In this document: one piece after another, positions 1 through 7,993 of the stretch
Layout: every line of letters starts with the position of its first letter
How positions within the stretch are numbered: position 1 is the stretch's first letter
Assembly (NCBI GenBank): GCA_038210135.1
Contig: JBBQWZ010000037.1
Span: forward strand, 1 to 64,000
Length of the DNA stretch: 64,000 nucleotides
From: JBBQWZ01 sp038210135
GTDB taxonomy: Bacteria > Acidobacteriota > Terriglobia > Bryobacterales > Bryobacteraceae
Reading direction: 5' to 3'
Notes under the pieces: model-generated
The model's database searches: none
Told to the model about the DNA's origin: nothing
The model's input: the letters and a program-made list of their open reading frames with translations, nothing else
Translations under genes and position numbers: made by a program

Positions 1-72
1 CGCAGCCTCAATTCTAGTCGAGCCCCACCACCTCGAAGTTCCAATCAACCAGATTTCACGAATTGTTTACAA

Positions 73-155
73 GTGGCATAGGCCTCCGGCCTGTGCAACG
101 AACTTCCTCCCAAGAAACTCCGGCCATGAACCCGGAGCGTAAGCGACGGGACCCC
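73..155. repeat. Dispersed repeat, copy 1 (hairpin plus conserved tail)
   Basis: A 25-bp block at 73-97 is identical to 426-450. It contains a near-perfect inverted repeat: 76-84 pairs with 88-96 around a tcc loop, with one G-T pair. About 40 bases further on, a second block at 137-155 (gcgtaagcgacgggacccc) matches 491-509 with one change. The two blocks keep the same spacing in both copies, so they look like one composite REP-like element. Function is unknown. Confidence 0.75.
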
Positions 156-296
156 AAACCACCCAGCACCGAACCGCGACCGTCAGGGAGCGGACTTCAT
201 ATCGCACACACCCGAGGCACGATCGTCAGATCGCGCTCCCTAACTCCAACGCACCGCCCATCACTGCTGCGCTAAACTAGCCAAGTAGCCAACCGT

Positions 297-385
297 GGCC
301 GAATGGCGGAATTGGCAGACGCACCAGACTCAAAATCTGGCGTCGTTCACTCGACGTGTCGGTTCGACCCCGACTTCGGCCACCA
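297..385 (+). tRNA. tRNA-Leu (anticodon CAA), CCA encoded
   Basis: Class II tRNA. The acceptor stem GGCCGAA (297-303) pairs with TTCGGCC (375-381), followed by discriminator A382 and an encoded CCA (383-385). The D-arm is gcggaattggcagacgc, the anticodon stem ccaga/tctgg encloses loop ctcaaaa with anticodon CAA, the variable arm is long, and the T-arm gtcgg-ttcgacc-ccgac is perfect. The long variable arm, D-arm sequence and anticodon all indicate leucine (reads UUG). Confidence 0.96.
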
Positions 386-425
386 TCCTCTTTATAAGGG
401 CTCTACGCCCTCGCCGATATGTATC

Positions 426-509
426 GTGGCATAGGCCTCCGGCCTGTGCATTAAATCAAATCCAATCACGAAGCCGGCTTGAACCCCCAAGCGTGAGCGA
501 CGGGACCCC
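426..509. repeat. Dispersed repeat, copy 2
   Basis: This is the second copy of the composite element at 73-155. The 25-bp hairpin block is at 426-450 and the conserved tail at 491-509. It sits between the two intact tRNA-Leu genes. A diverged match to the tail (gcgcgagcgacgggaccc on the minus strand) occurs at 20850-20867. Confidence 0.75.
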
Positions 510-548
510 CCACAACAAAGCGCCCAACACCCGCACTAAAAAGCCGCG

Positions 549-595
549 ATCCGAGCCGCGCCCAAAGCAGCGCGAAGCGCTGCGTCGGAAGCGGA
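549..595. repeat. 47-bp dispersed repeat, copy 1
   Basis: This 47-bp segment matches 58672-58718, some 58 kb away on the same strand, at 42 of 47 positions by hand alignment. The core is caaagcagcgcg followed by agcgctgcg, which can fold into a hairpin (gcagcgc/gcgctgc). It lies in non-coding DNA in both places, so it looks like a small dispersed repeat rather than a coding remnant. Confidence 0.7.
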
Positions 596-683
596 CCCTC
601 ATTCAGTCGAACCAGCCGCCCCATCGGCACCTCTATTAGCCGCTCCGCTTTTGCTAACCTGCAAAGAGACTAACTTCACCTCT

Positions 684-757
684 GCGATCGTGGCGGATTT
701 GGCAAATGCACTGGATTCAGCTTCCAGCATGGCCGTCTCATGTATCAGTGAGTCGCA
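684..757 (+). pseudogene. Decayed tRNA-Leu-like element (CAG-type anticodon arm)
   Basis: The 5' half reads like a tRNA-Leu: gcgatcg, then tg, a D-arm-like gcggatttggcaaatgc, and an anticodon arm ctgga-ttcagct-tccag whose loop gives anticodon CAG. A variable-arm-like catg...catg hairpin follows. No T-arm of the ggttcgaatcc type follows, and no CCA follows the only candidate acceptor partner (gtcgc near 752-756). It lies between two intact tRNA-Leu genes and probably arose from duplication of one. A structure-based tRNA search would settle whether any covariance model still accepts it. Confidence 0.5.
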
Positions 758-808
758 GATCCAAATCGTAGATTTGCGTACGTTTTGTGAAGAACTCGTT
801 TTCGACGT

Positions 809-895
809 GGCTCTATGGCGGAATTGGCAGACGCGCAGGATTTAGGTTCCTGTACTCGCAAGGGTGTTCCGGTTCGACCCCGGATAGGGCCACCA
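809..895 (+). tRNA. tRNA-Leu (anticodon UAG), CCA encoded
   Basis: The acceptor GGCTCTA (809-815) pairs with TAGGGCC (885-891, one G-T pair), followed by A892 and CCA (893-895). The D-arm gcggaattggcagacgc is the same as in the CAA isoacceptor at 297. The anticodon stem cagga/tcctg encloses loop tttaggt, anticodon TAG. The variable arm is long and the T-arm tccgg-ttcgacc-ccgga is perfect. It reads CUN leucine codons. Confidence 0.96.
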
Positions 896-919
896 CTCCT
901 CACTTGCTCCTCCGGTGTT

Positions 920-1593
920 TTCGAGCCGTGTGGCGGCTCCACCACATCGACCAACTTCCCGGCCAAAGGCCTGCCCTGCCGTTCCCATCCACTCTCCGCG
1001 GCCCGTCGGACGGCTTCCTCGTGGCGCTGAATGGACGCTCGTCGGCTTCGCCATCGCTGGTTTTCGCCGCCTACTTCGGTGGAAACGGCGACGACTCGGT
1101 ACGCTCATTGAAGCAATTCGGTCAACGGATTTTCTTCACCGGAACCACCACCTCGCAAGACTTGCCAACCTCGGTCCACGCCGATCGCGCCGTCGCTTGC
1201 ACCCTGGATGCCAAGGGCGACAACGTCTACTTCGCCGGCTCCACATCTTCCACGAACTTTCCCGTTACCCCCGGTGCTCTGGAGCGCGCTCCAGGCTCAA
1301 CCCTGCCCGACGGCTTCGTCACACGAATCTCGATGACCACCGCCGGACCCACCCTCGCCGCCTATCAGAACGCCGGCAGTTTCCTCCAAACCGGCATCGC
1401 GCCCGGCCTGTTCATCGTCCTCTACGGCACCGGCATCGGACCCGCCGGTTCCCCCGTCGGAGCCTCTCTCGACGCCAACGGCCGCGTAGCCAACGTAACC
1501 ATTCCCGCTGGCGCGCGCTCCGGAAACGTACCCGTAGTAGTCACTGTAGGAGTCGCACGCAGCGCCGACGGAGTCACCGTCGCGATCAAGTGA
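920..1593 (+). pseudogene. Remnant of an SBBP beta-propeller secreted protein with acidobacterial C-terminal domain
   Basis: No start codon or signal peptide is visible; recognisable coding begins about 25 bases after the tRNA-Leu 3' end. An SBBP-type strand (GSTTSTNFPA, from 938) is in one frame, and its continuation (GPSDGFLVAL, then VFAAYFGGNGDDSV and AGSTSSTNFPVTPGAL) is in another, so there is a frameshift near 970-1000. The end of the frame begins like the C-terminal domain common in Solibacter secreted proteins (IAPGLFIVLYGTGIGPAG) and ends like it (SGNVPVVVTVGV), but the roughly 130 residues normally between are missing. N-terminal truncation, a frameshift and an internal deletion together argue for a dead gene. 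It converges with the amidase gene downstream, which carries a related C-terminal domain. Confidence 0.7.
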
Positions 1594-1655
1594 GGCACGC
1601 GAAGACGCCAATGACGCGACGTGTAGGCCGCGCGGCAAAGCGTAAGCCCGCTGCG

Positions 1656-3566
1656 TCAATTTGCGCCGACCGTGAGCAGCGCCGCCGCGCTCGACGCCCC
1701 CGCGACCGTGATCACGACCGCCTGGTCGCCTGCCGAAAGTTCCATCGGAACAGCTAAATTCATCTGATAAATTCCGACCATCCCCGGAGCTAAACCCAGA
1801 TACAAAGCGCCCGCCGCCCGTCCGCCAATCGTTGCACTCCACGGCAGCGTCGCCGGAAAGGGCGCCCCCGGCGTCACGGAGCCTGTCGCCGGAAATCCCC
1901 GAACCGCCCCCGCGCCCGTGACGTAGAACGTGACGACACCGCCCGGGCGTGCCGGTGTATCCGGGCCATTTCGCTTTCCGTCGTCGTAGTTTTGTGCGAT
2001 CGCTCGCAGATCCGCCGTCGCATAGATCGCGGGAGCCGCCTCCGTTACGGCGAACATCGCCTCCGGACCAGCCACGCCGTTCGCCGTCACCACCAGCCGC
2101 GCTTCCCCGATCCCCGTCTCCGGCGGAATCTGGATATTGATTTGACCCGCGCTCGCGTACCCAATCGCGCCAGCACGGCCATTCACCGCTACCGAGGTGC
2201 CGCCCAGGCTCTTCGGAAGCGCCGCCGGATCCGCGGCCTCATCGTGCTCCGCAAGCCCCGAGCCATAAATCGAGACCCAGGATCCGCCCGCGACAGGCTG
2301 GTCTCCGCCAACAATACTCCCGACGCCGTTGTAGGAAACGCACGCCAGCGCGCCTTCGCTCGCCGCCGACTGCGTCACGGCCACCGCCCGGCCCGCAACC
2401 GTCACCGTGCCCGCGCGCCGGGTGCCTGTATTTGCCCCGGCGGCCAGTATCACTGAATCGGCTCCCACGCTTTTGACGCGCAGCCAATCGCTGTCGCTAG
2501 TCGCCTGCCACCGGCAGCCATCGGCCGCAGAAATTCGCACCACGACATCGCCCCCGCCATTGCCCACGCACTGGTTGCGGCCGGAAAGCGTAATCGGGCA
2601 GGACCCCGCCAGCGCTTCGTTCACTTCCCGGCGTAATGCCGGCAGCACCGTGTACACGCCGTTGCCTGGACACTCCGTCGTGCCCGAAGCCGACTTCGAA
2701 TTGTTCGCGTCCCGATGCCCGCTGATCCCATCGAGAACCAATCCCGAGGCGGCATGGAGCTTCTTGCCCGACGCATCGACATTCCACTTGCCCGCCTGCC
2801 AGACCAGCATCGTTCGCAGCGTCTCCTCCGCATCGCGGCGCAAGGGCAGCGTGGAGTAGGTCCCCATCATCGACACGCCCATCGTGCCGCTATTGACGCC
2901 GGAGAAATGCGCCCCCATCACACCGTCGCCGCCCGCGCGGCCTTCGTACAGGACGCCGTTCGGATCGATCAGGTAGTTGTATCCGATATCGTTCCAACCA
3001 TTGCCCATCACGTGCAGAACCCAGATCGACCGCACCACTGCGGGCCAATCCGTCGCATTATTCGCGCCCGCGGTGTGATGAACGATCAGATGAGTCACCA
3101 CGGTATAGACCGGTGGATCCTTCGCCGGACAGGTCACCGGCGTGCATCCCCACTGCGCCCTCGCGACCAGGGCCGGCGCCTCGGAACTGGCGTCCGCGCC
3201 GCGCTGGAGTTCCGCTCGCGGAATCGCGTCCGTGGTGCCGGGATCGATGAAGAGCAACGGCACCGGGTCCGTCGCGCCCGGGGTGTCCAACTCGATGAAC
3301 TTTTCGAGCTCGCCGAAATACACCAGCCGGTCAGCGTCGTGCCCCGCCGTCTGCCAGTCCGACCAGCGTATGCCGTCCTCCGAAGCTCGTACGCGCATTC
3401 CTGGCCGCTCGTCCAGCCATCCAACCGCGCGAAACCCGATCGGTGCGGGCACGCCGAAGCCGGGTTGCACTCGCCCGTGACGGCCCTCGAGCAAGGGCTC
3501 GCCCCACATTTGGGCGGCGAGGAGCAAGGTAAAGCTCGCGACTCTGGCGACACGCATCACCGTCAT
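1656..3566 (-). CDS. Secreted PGRP-type N-acetylmuramoyl-L-alanine amidase with BACON-like and C-terminal Solibacter-type domains
   Basis: The predicted product is about 636 residues. ATG at 3566 is chosen because GGGAG lies 7 bases upstream and a signal peptide (RVARVASFTLLLAAQMWG) follows at once; an earlier in-frame ATG at 3599 would spoil it. Residues about 135-320 form a PGRP/amidase_2 domain with the zinc-ligand context HLIVHHTAGANN and a later SGHRDAN...TTECPG segment. This family cleaves the MurNAc-L-Ala bond of peptidoglycan. A BACON-like beta domain follows (GCRWQATSDSDWLRV ... VTVAGRAVAVTQSAA). The rest is the beta-rich C-terminal domain frequent in acidobacterial exported proteins (GSWVSIYGSGLA, SAGQINIQIPPETG). 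It probably acts extracellularly on foreign or own peptidoglycan; the target is not inferable. It is convergent with the broken SBBP gene. Confidence 0.85.
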   Translation of the reverse strand: MTVMRVARVASFTLLLAAQMWGEPLLEGRHGRVQPGFGVPAPIGFRAVGWLDERPGMRVRASEDGIRWSDWQTAGHDADRLVYFGELEKFIELDTPGATDPVPLLFIDPGTTDAIPRAELQRGADASSEAPALVARAQWGCTPVTCPAKDPPVYTVVTHLIVHHTAGANNATDWPAVVRSIWVLHVMGNGWNDIGYNYLIDPNGVLYEGRAGGDGVMGAHFSGVNSGTMGVSMMGTYSTLPLRRDAEETLRTMLVWQAGKWNVDASGKKLHAASGLVLDGISGHRDANNSKSASGTTECPGNGVYTVLPALRREVNEALAGSCPITLSGRNQCVGNGGGDVVVRISAADGCRWQATSDSDWLRVKSVGADSVILAAGANTGTRRAGTVTVAGRAVAVTQSAASEGALACVSYNGVGSIVGGDQPVAGGSWVSIYGSGLAEHDEAADPAALPKSLGGTSVAVNGRAGAIGYASAGQINIQIPPETGIGEARLVVTANGVAGPEAMFAVTEAAPAIYATADLRAIAQNYDDGKRNGPDTPARPGGVVTFYVTGAGAVRGFPATGSVTPGAPFPATLPWSATIGGRAAGALYLGLAPGMVGIYQMNLAVPMELSAGDQAVVITVAGASSAAALLTVGAN

Positions 3567-3959
3567 TGTAATGCTCCCGCTCGCACGCGAGCATTGCAAA
3601 TTCCCCTTTCGCTCCTATTAAGGAGCGGCGTGAGGCTCCCGCCCAATGGGTTGGGTCAGACCGGCGGTCCACTCAGTTGGCGAGATTGGTTCGTACCGCA
3701 AAACATTCCTACAGGGCTTGCGAGGCAGAGTGCCACGCCGGGCACTGCAAAAAATATTCTCTACTAGCGAGTTAGCGCCGCCGGACGAGCGATACAGTGT
3801 TTCGCGTAGAAAAACAGAATCGCGAGTGCCGAATCTGCTTGGACGACGGCCAATAGGCGAGTACCATTTCCGGATACACCCGGCCAGGCAGGCTGCGCGA
3901 TTTCGACCGGCGTTGCCGCTACGGGTAGGGGTTTAGCCGAAAAGGGGAGCTGACTACGT
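3567..3959. other. Divergent intergenic region, no gene seen
   Basis: This 393-bp gap separates the divergent amidase and TonB-receptor genes, so it must hold both promoters. I see an inverted repeat cgctcc-tattaa-ggagcg at 3610-3627, and aatgctc/gagcatt arms around 3570-3594 next to the amidase start. No convincing -35/-10 pair or coding frame was found. Confidence 0.5.
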
Positions 3960-6900
3960 ATGTTGCGCTCGATTGCTGCGTTGCTGCTGCTGTTTGTGAC
4001 GATGGAAGCCCAGACCAATCGGGGCGGGATCAGCGGGACCGTGAAGGATTCGTCGGGGGCGGTGATTGCCGGGGCCTTGGTCGTCGTCACGAACGCGGGG
4101 ACGAACGAGGTCCGGCGGATGACGACGACGAATCAGGGTTCCTTCGCCATCCAGGATCTGGAGCCGGTGACGTACACCATCCTGGTCGAGGCCAAGGGAT
4201 TCAAGAAAGAGATCGTCGTAGGCGTGAAGGTGGATACGGCGTCGGTCGCGTCCGTGGTGATGACGCTACAGGCCGGCTCGGTGGAGACGCAGATCACGGT
4301 GTCGGCCGAGTCGGTTACGGTGAACACCGAATCGGGTACGACGAGCAGCACCATTACGCAAAAGCAGATCGAGAATGCGCCGCTCATCAACCGCAGCGTG
4401 CTCGATCTGGCACTGACGCTGCCGAACGTATCGGGCGACGCGGGCAGCGAGAATCCATCGCTCGGCGGCGTGACGGCCTGCCCCGGCTGCAACCTCAGCG
4501 TCAACGGCGGGCGGCCGATGTCCACGCTCATCATGGCGGATGGGACCAACAACACTGGGATCAGCCTGGCGCGGGCGATGGTAAGCTTTACGCCCGAGAC
4601 GGTGCAGGAGTTTACGGTGCTGACGTCGGCGTATTCGGCCGAGTACGGAACGTCCGGCGGCGGCGTGATCAACGCGACGACGAAGTCGGGGTCGAACCAG
4701 CTGAATGGCACGGCGCTCTGGTACAACAAGAACCCCGCGTTCGCGGCGTCGCCGTTTACGCTGTCGGCGGCGAATCGGCCCAGGCCGACGCTAAAGTACA
4801 ACCAGTTCCACATTTCGGCGGGTGGTCCGGTGGTGATTCCGAAGATTTACAACGGCAGGAACCGCACCTTCTTCTTCGCGGCGTGGGAGCCGCAATACCG
4901 GCGCGACCGGCTGGATCAATACGCGCTGGTTCCCACCGACGCGATGCGCGGCGGCGATTTCAGCGGACTCGTGAACACGGCGAGCGGCTTTCTGCCGGCG
5001 GATGTCGCGAAGAAGTTCGGCCAGAACGTGACCGGCGACGCGACGATTTATCAAAATTATTCGGTGGTGAACGGCAACCAGTTCACGCTGAATCCGGCTC
5101 CGGCCGCGGGGCAGACGTTCCTTCCGTTTCCTGGAAACACCATCCCGAAAAACCTGCTCGATCCAACCGCGTTAAAGGCCATGGGGTACATCCTGCCGGC
5201 GTCCGATTACTTTCTGAACAGCAACGGCCTGGTCTCGAATCTTTACAGCCCGCGATTGCTGCGGCAGGACGACAAGCGGCTCACCATGCGGTTCGACGAA
5301 ATCATCAGCGAGAAGAACCGCGTGTATTTCCGCTTTACGAGTACGCCGGTGGTGAAGACGCAGTTCACGCCGGTCAGCCCGACGACGGCCGGCGCGGATT
5401 ACAGTTACGCGAAGCAGGCAATGTTGGCGGACACGCACACCGTGTCGCCGACTCTGTTCAACGACCTGCGGTTGAACTACACGCGGGGTCGGTTCAGCAG
5501 CACCGCGGCGGCGGAGTACGACGCGGTGTCGGGCCAGAACCTGAATACCACGCTGGGGCTTCCGAATATTACGACCGGTGGCGTTCCGGCGTTTGGCGGT
5601 TTGTTCCCGGGTTCGTCGATCGGCGGCGGCGGAAGTACGGCGACCGGCTTCGGGCAGGGCGGCTCGACGAACCTGGAAGACCGCGAGGAGCGGTACGCGA
5701 TTACCGATATCGTGTACTGGCAGCGAGGTTCGATGAGTTGGAAGTTCGGCGTGGATATTTCGCATTCGTTGCAAAACGTGACGCCGCTGTTCGGGGCGCT
5801 GGGCGGGCAGTATGCGTTCAGCAATCTTCAGACGAACTCGCTCGGTACCTCCACCGGGACCGGCGGGCTGGCCTTCGCAAGCTTCCTGCTGGGCGTTCCG
5901 AATGGAACGGTGACGCTGCGGAGCACGCTGATTCCCTATTACTACCGCTGGAATTCGGGCGCCGGGTTCGTGCAGAACGATTGGAAGGTGCGCCCCAACC
6001 TGACCTTGAATCTGGGATTGCGCTACAACCTCGAAATGCCCCGCACGGCGAAGTACGACAACCAGGGCGTCTTCCGGCCGGACCTGGCCGAGACGGTGAC
6101 GTTGCCGAATCCGCTGACGCTGCAAAACGGGCAGGTGATCCGGACCACGCTGAACGCACCGTTCGTGTTTGCGGGGCGCGGAGGGAACTCGCGCTACCTG
6201 ACGCCCACCGACTATATGGATTTCGAGCCGCGGTTCGGGTTCGCCTACAGCCCGGCGTTTCTGCAATCGAAGCGGGTGACTTTGCGCGGAGGCTACGGGC
6301 TGTCGCATGCTCCGGTCGGCGGAACGTTCCGCCTGCCGCAGCCGGATTTCGGCGCGACGCAGCCGTTTGCGACGACCACGCCGTCGAACACGGTGAATCC
6401 GAATTACGTGCTGCGGCTGGGCTCGAATCCTCCCCTGCTGACGGCGTTGACGCCGGCGCAAGCCATCAGCGCGCCGGCGAACGGAGTGGTGACCACCAAC
6501 AGCCTGTACTACCAGAGCAGCATCGGCGGCTTCGCCGTGTCGAACAATTACCACACGCCGTATGTGCAGAACTGGAATTTCACAGTCGCGTGGCAGGCCG
6601 GCGGCAACACCACCGTCGAACTGACGTACGTCGGAAACAAGGGGACGCATTTGTTCCTGCCGCGCGAAAATATCAATCCCAAGAACATTTCGCTGATTCA
6701 AGCGCAGAACGCCGCCTCCGTCAGCACCACGGCGACGATCAACGATCCGCTGGGACGCTTGAATCCGTCGAATGGACGCGTGCTGACGGTGCAGAACGGC
6801 AGCCTGGGGAGTTCGTTTCTAGGCTACTCGTCGCTCTATCTTCTTTATGACGCGGCGGCCAATAGCATCCGCCATGCGGCCTACATCAACGCCGTCCACC

Positions 6901-7940
6901 GCTCGGGCAAAGGGCTGACCTACACCGGGAACTACACCTGGGGCAAGTCGATCGACGACGCTTCCAGTTCGGGTGGCGATAAGAATGTTCTGTCGGCGGC
7001 GAATGGACAGACGGACGGGCAGATCGCCTTTGGCGGAACGCGCCAGAACGACCGCTCGGTCTCGACCTATGACATGCGGCACGTGATCAACGGGACCGCG
7101 ATATACGACCTGCCGTTCGGGCGCGGCCGGGCGATCGGGACAGCGATGTGGAAGCCGCTCGATTTCCTGGTGGGCGGATGGACGCTTTCGGGGATCACGC
7201 GATTCACCAGTGGATTTCCAGCCATGGCGACGCTGGGCGATGCGAATCAGATCGGAGACGCGACCCACACCGTGCGGCCGGATCTGGTTCCGGGCGTGCC
7301 GATCGTGAACCCGTTGTGGAGCCGCGCTTGCCCCACCGGCGCGGGTTGCCAGCCGTATTTGAATCCGTCCGCATTCGAGCGGCCCGCGATCGGGTCGTTG
7401 GGCACCGCGCCAAGGACGTTCGATGGCGCGCGCGGGCCGTGGGACCAGTTCTTCGACTTGTCGGTGCAGAAGAATTTCCGCATCGGCGAAAAGCGGCGGA
7501 TCCAGTTCCGGGCGGATTTCCTCAATGCGCTGAACCATCCCACCTTCCGCGTGTTCCCGAATAACGCGGGCGGCACGGATATCTTTAGCGGGGCTCCGAG
7601 CACCGCGGTCATGTCGGCAACCGACTACAACACCTGGGCGACCGCGAACAATCAACCGTTGGCGGCGACGGCCACGGGCACCGCGCAATTAAACCAGATC
7701 AACGCGATGATCAATACCTATCGGGTGGGCGGTACGGCGGCCGGGGCGTTGCCGCTGAACTTCTTCACGGTTCCGCTGCCGGCGAATTTCTATGGCACCG
7801 CGGCGGGGAATTTCAACATCACGACTCCCGATGGATACAAGCTGTTCCGGCTGCGCCAGCAGTACAACTCGAGCGGCGGCGTGCTGTACAACTCCGGGCA
7901 GCAGCGGTTCATCCAGTTCGGATTAAAATTCTATTTCTGA
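3960..7940 (+). CDS. Oar-like TonB-dependent outer-membrane receptor (carboxypeptidase-regulatory-like N-terminus)
   Basis: The product is 1326 residues. ATG at 3960 follows GGGGAG by about 10 bases and begins a signal peptide (residues 1-18, LLLLFVTMEAQ). Residues about 22-105 are a carboxypeptidase-regulatory-like beta-sandwich (GGISGTVKDSSGAVIAGA). A plug-like domain follows at about 110-250 (SVNGGRPMSTLIMADGTNN; SAEYGTSGGGVINATTKSG), then a long barrel ending in Phe (FIQFGLKFYF), the usual outer-membrane C-terminal signature. The architecture is the large 'Oar-like' class expanded in Acidobacteriota, thought to import oligosaccharides or other bulky ligands with TonB. The downstream PL22 lyase and CE12-like esterase suggest pectin fragments as the ligand; that is inference from neighbourhood only. 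No SusD-like partner is present. Confidence 0.92.
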   Translation: MLRSIAALLLLFVTMEAQTNRGGISGTVKDSSGAVIAGALVVVTNAGTNEVRRMTTTNQGSFAIQDLEPVTYTILVEAKGFKKEIVVGVKVDTASVASVVMTLQAGSVETQITVSAESVTVNTESGTTSSTITQKQIENAPLINRSVLDLALTLPNVSGDAGSENPSLGGVTACPGCNLSVNGGRPMSTLIMADGTNNTGISLARAMVSFTPETVQEFTVLTSAYSAEYGTSGGGVINATTKSGSNQLNGTALWYNKNPAFAASPFTLSAANRPRPTLKYNQFHISAGGPVVIPKIYNGRNRTFFFAAWEPQYRRDRLDQYALVPTDAMRGGDFSGLVNTASGFLPADVAKKFGQNVTGDATIYQNYSVVNGNQFTLNPAPAAGQTFLPFPGNTIPKNLLDPTALKAMGYILPASDYFLNSNGLVSNLYSPRLLRQDDKRLTMRFDEIISEKNRVYFRFTSTPVVKTQFTPVSPTTAGADYSYAKQAMLADTHTVSPTLFNDLRLNYTRGRFSSTAAAEYDAVSGQNLNTTLGLPNITTGGVPAFGGLFPGSSIGGGGSTATGFGQGGSTNLEDREERYAITDIVYWQRGSMSWKFGVDISHSLQNVTPLFGALGGQYAFSNLQTNSLGTSTGTGGLAFASFLLGVPNGTVTLRSTLIPYYYRWNSGAGFVQNDWKVRPNLTLNLGLRYNLEMPRTAKYDNQGVFRPDLAETVTLPNPLTLQNGQVIRTTLNAPFVFAGRGGNSRYLTPTDYMDFEPRFGFAYSPAFLQSKRVTLRGGYGLSHAPVGGTFRLPQPDFGATQPFATTTPSNTVNPNYVLRLGSNPPLLTALTPAQAISAPANGVVTTNSLYYQSSIGGFAVSNNYHTPYVQNWNFTVAWQAGGNTTVELTYVGNKGTHLFLPRENINPKNISLIQAQNAASVSTTATINDPLGRLNPSNGRVLTVQNGSLGSSFLGYSSLYLLYDAAANSIRHAAYINAVHRSGKGLTYTGNYTWGKSIDDASSSGGDKNVLSAANGQTDGQIAFGGTRQNDRSVSTYDMRHVINGTAIYDLPFGRGRAIGTAMWKPLDFLVGGWTLSGITRFTSGFPAMATLGDANQIGDATHTVRPDLVPGVPIVNPLWSRACPTGAGCQPYLNPSAFERPAIGSLGTAPRTFDGARGPWDQFFDLSVQKNFRIGEKRRIQFRADFLNALNHPTFRVFPNNAGGTDIFSGAPSTAVMSATDYNTWATANNQPLAATATGTAQLNQINAMINTYRVGGTAAGALPLNFFTVPLPANFYGTAAGNFNITTPDGYKLFRLRQQYNSSGGVLYNSGQQRFIQFGLKFYF

Positions 7941-7993
7941 TAGGCTGCGGTTCAGTGCGGATGCCGCTCGGTGCGGTCGAGTGAGGAAAGAAG

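Noticed and set aside
787..930. Start of the beta-propeller gene inside the tRNA
   Set aside because: The open frame does extend through the tRNA-Leu, but its translation there is non-homologous; the true 5' end is missing.
809..1000. tRNA-Leu 3' end as an attachment site of an integrated island
   Set aside because: I found no second copy of the tRNA 3' end and no integrase gene in the window.
5172..6701. Long open frame antisense to the first TonB receptor gene
   Set aside because: The Arg-, Gln- and Val-rich translation has no domain character and mirrors the receptor gene's codon bias; the receptor on the other strand is complete and convincing.
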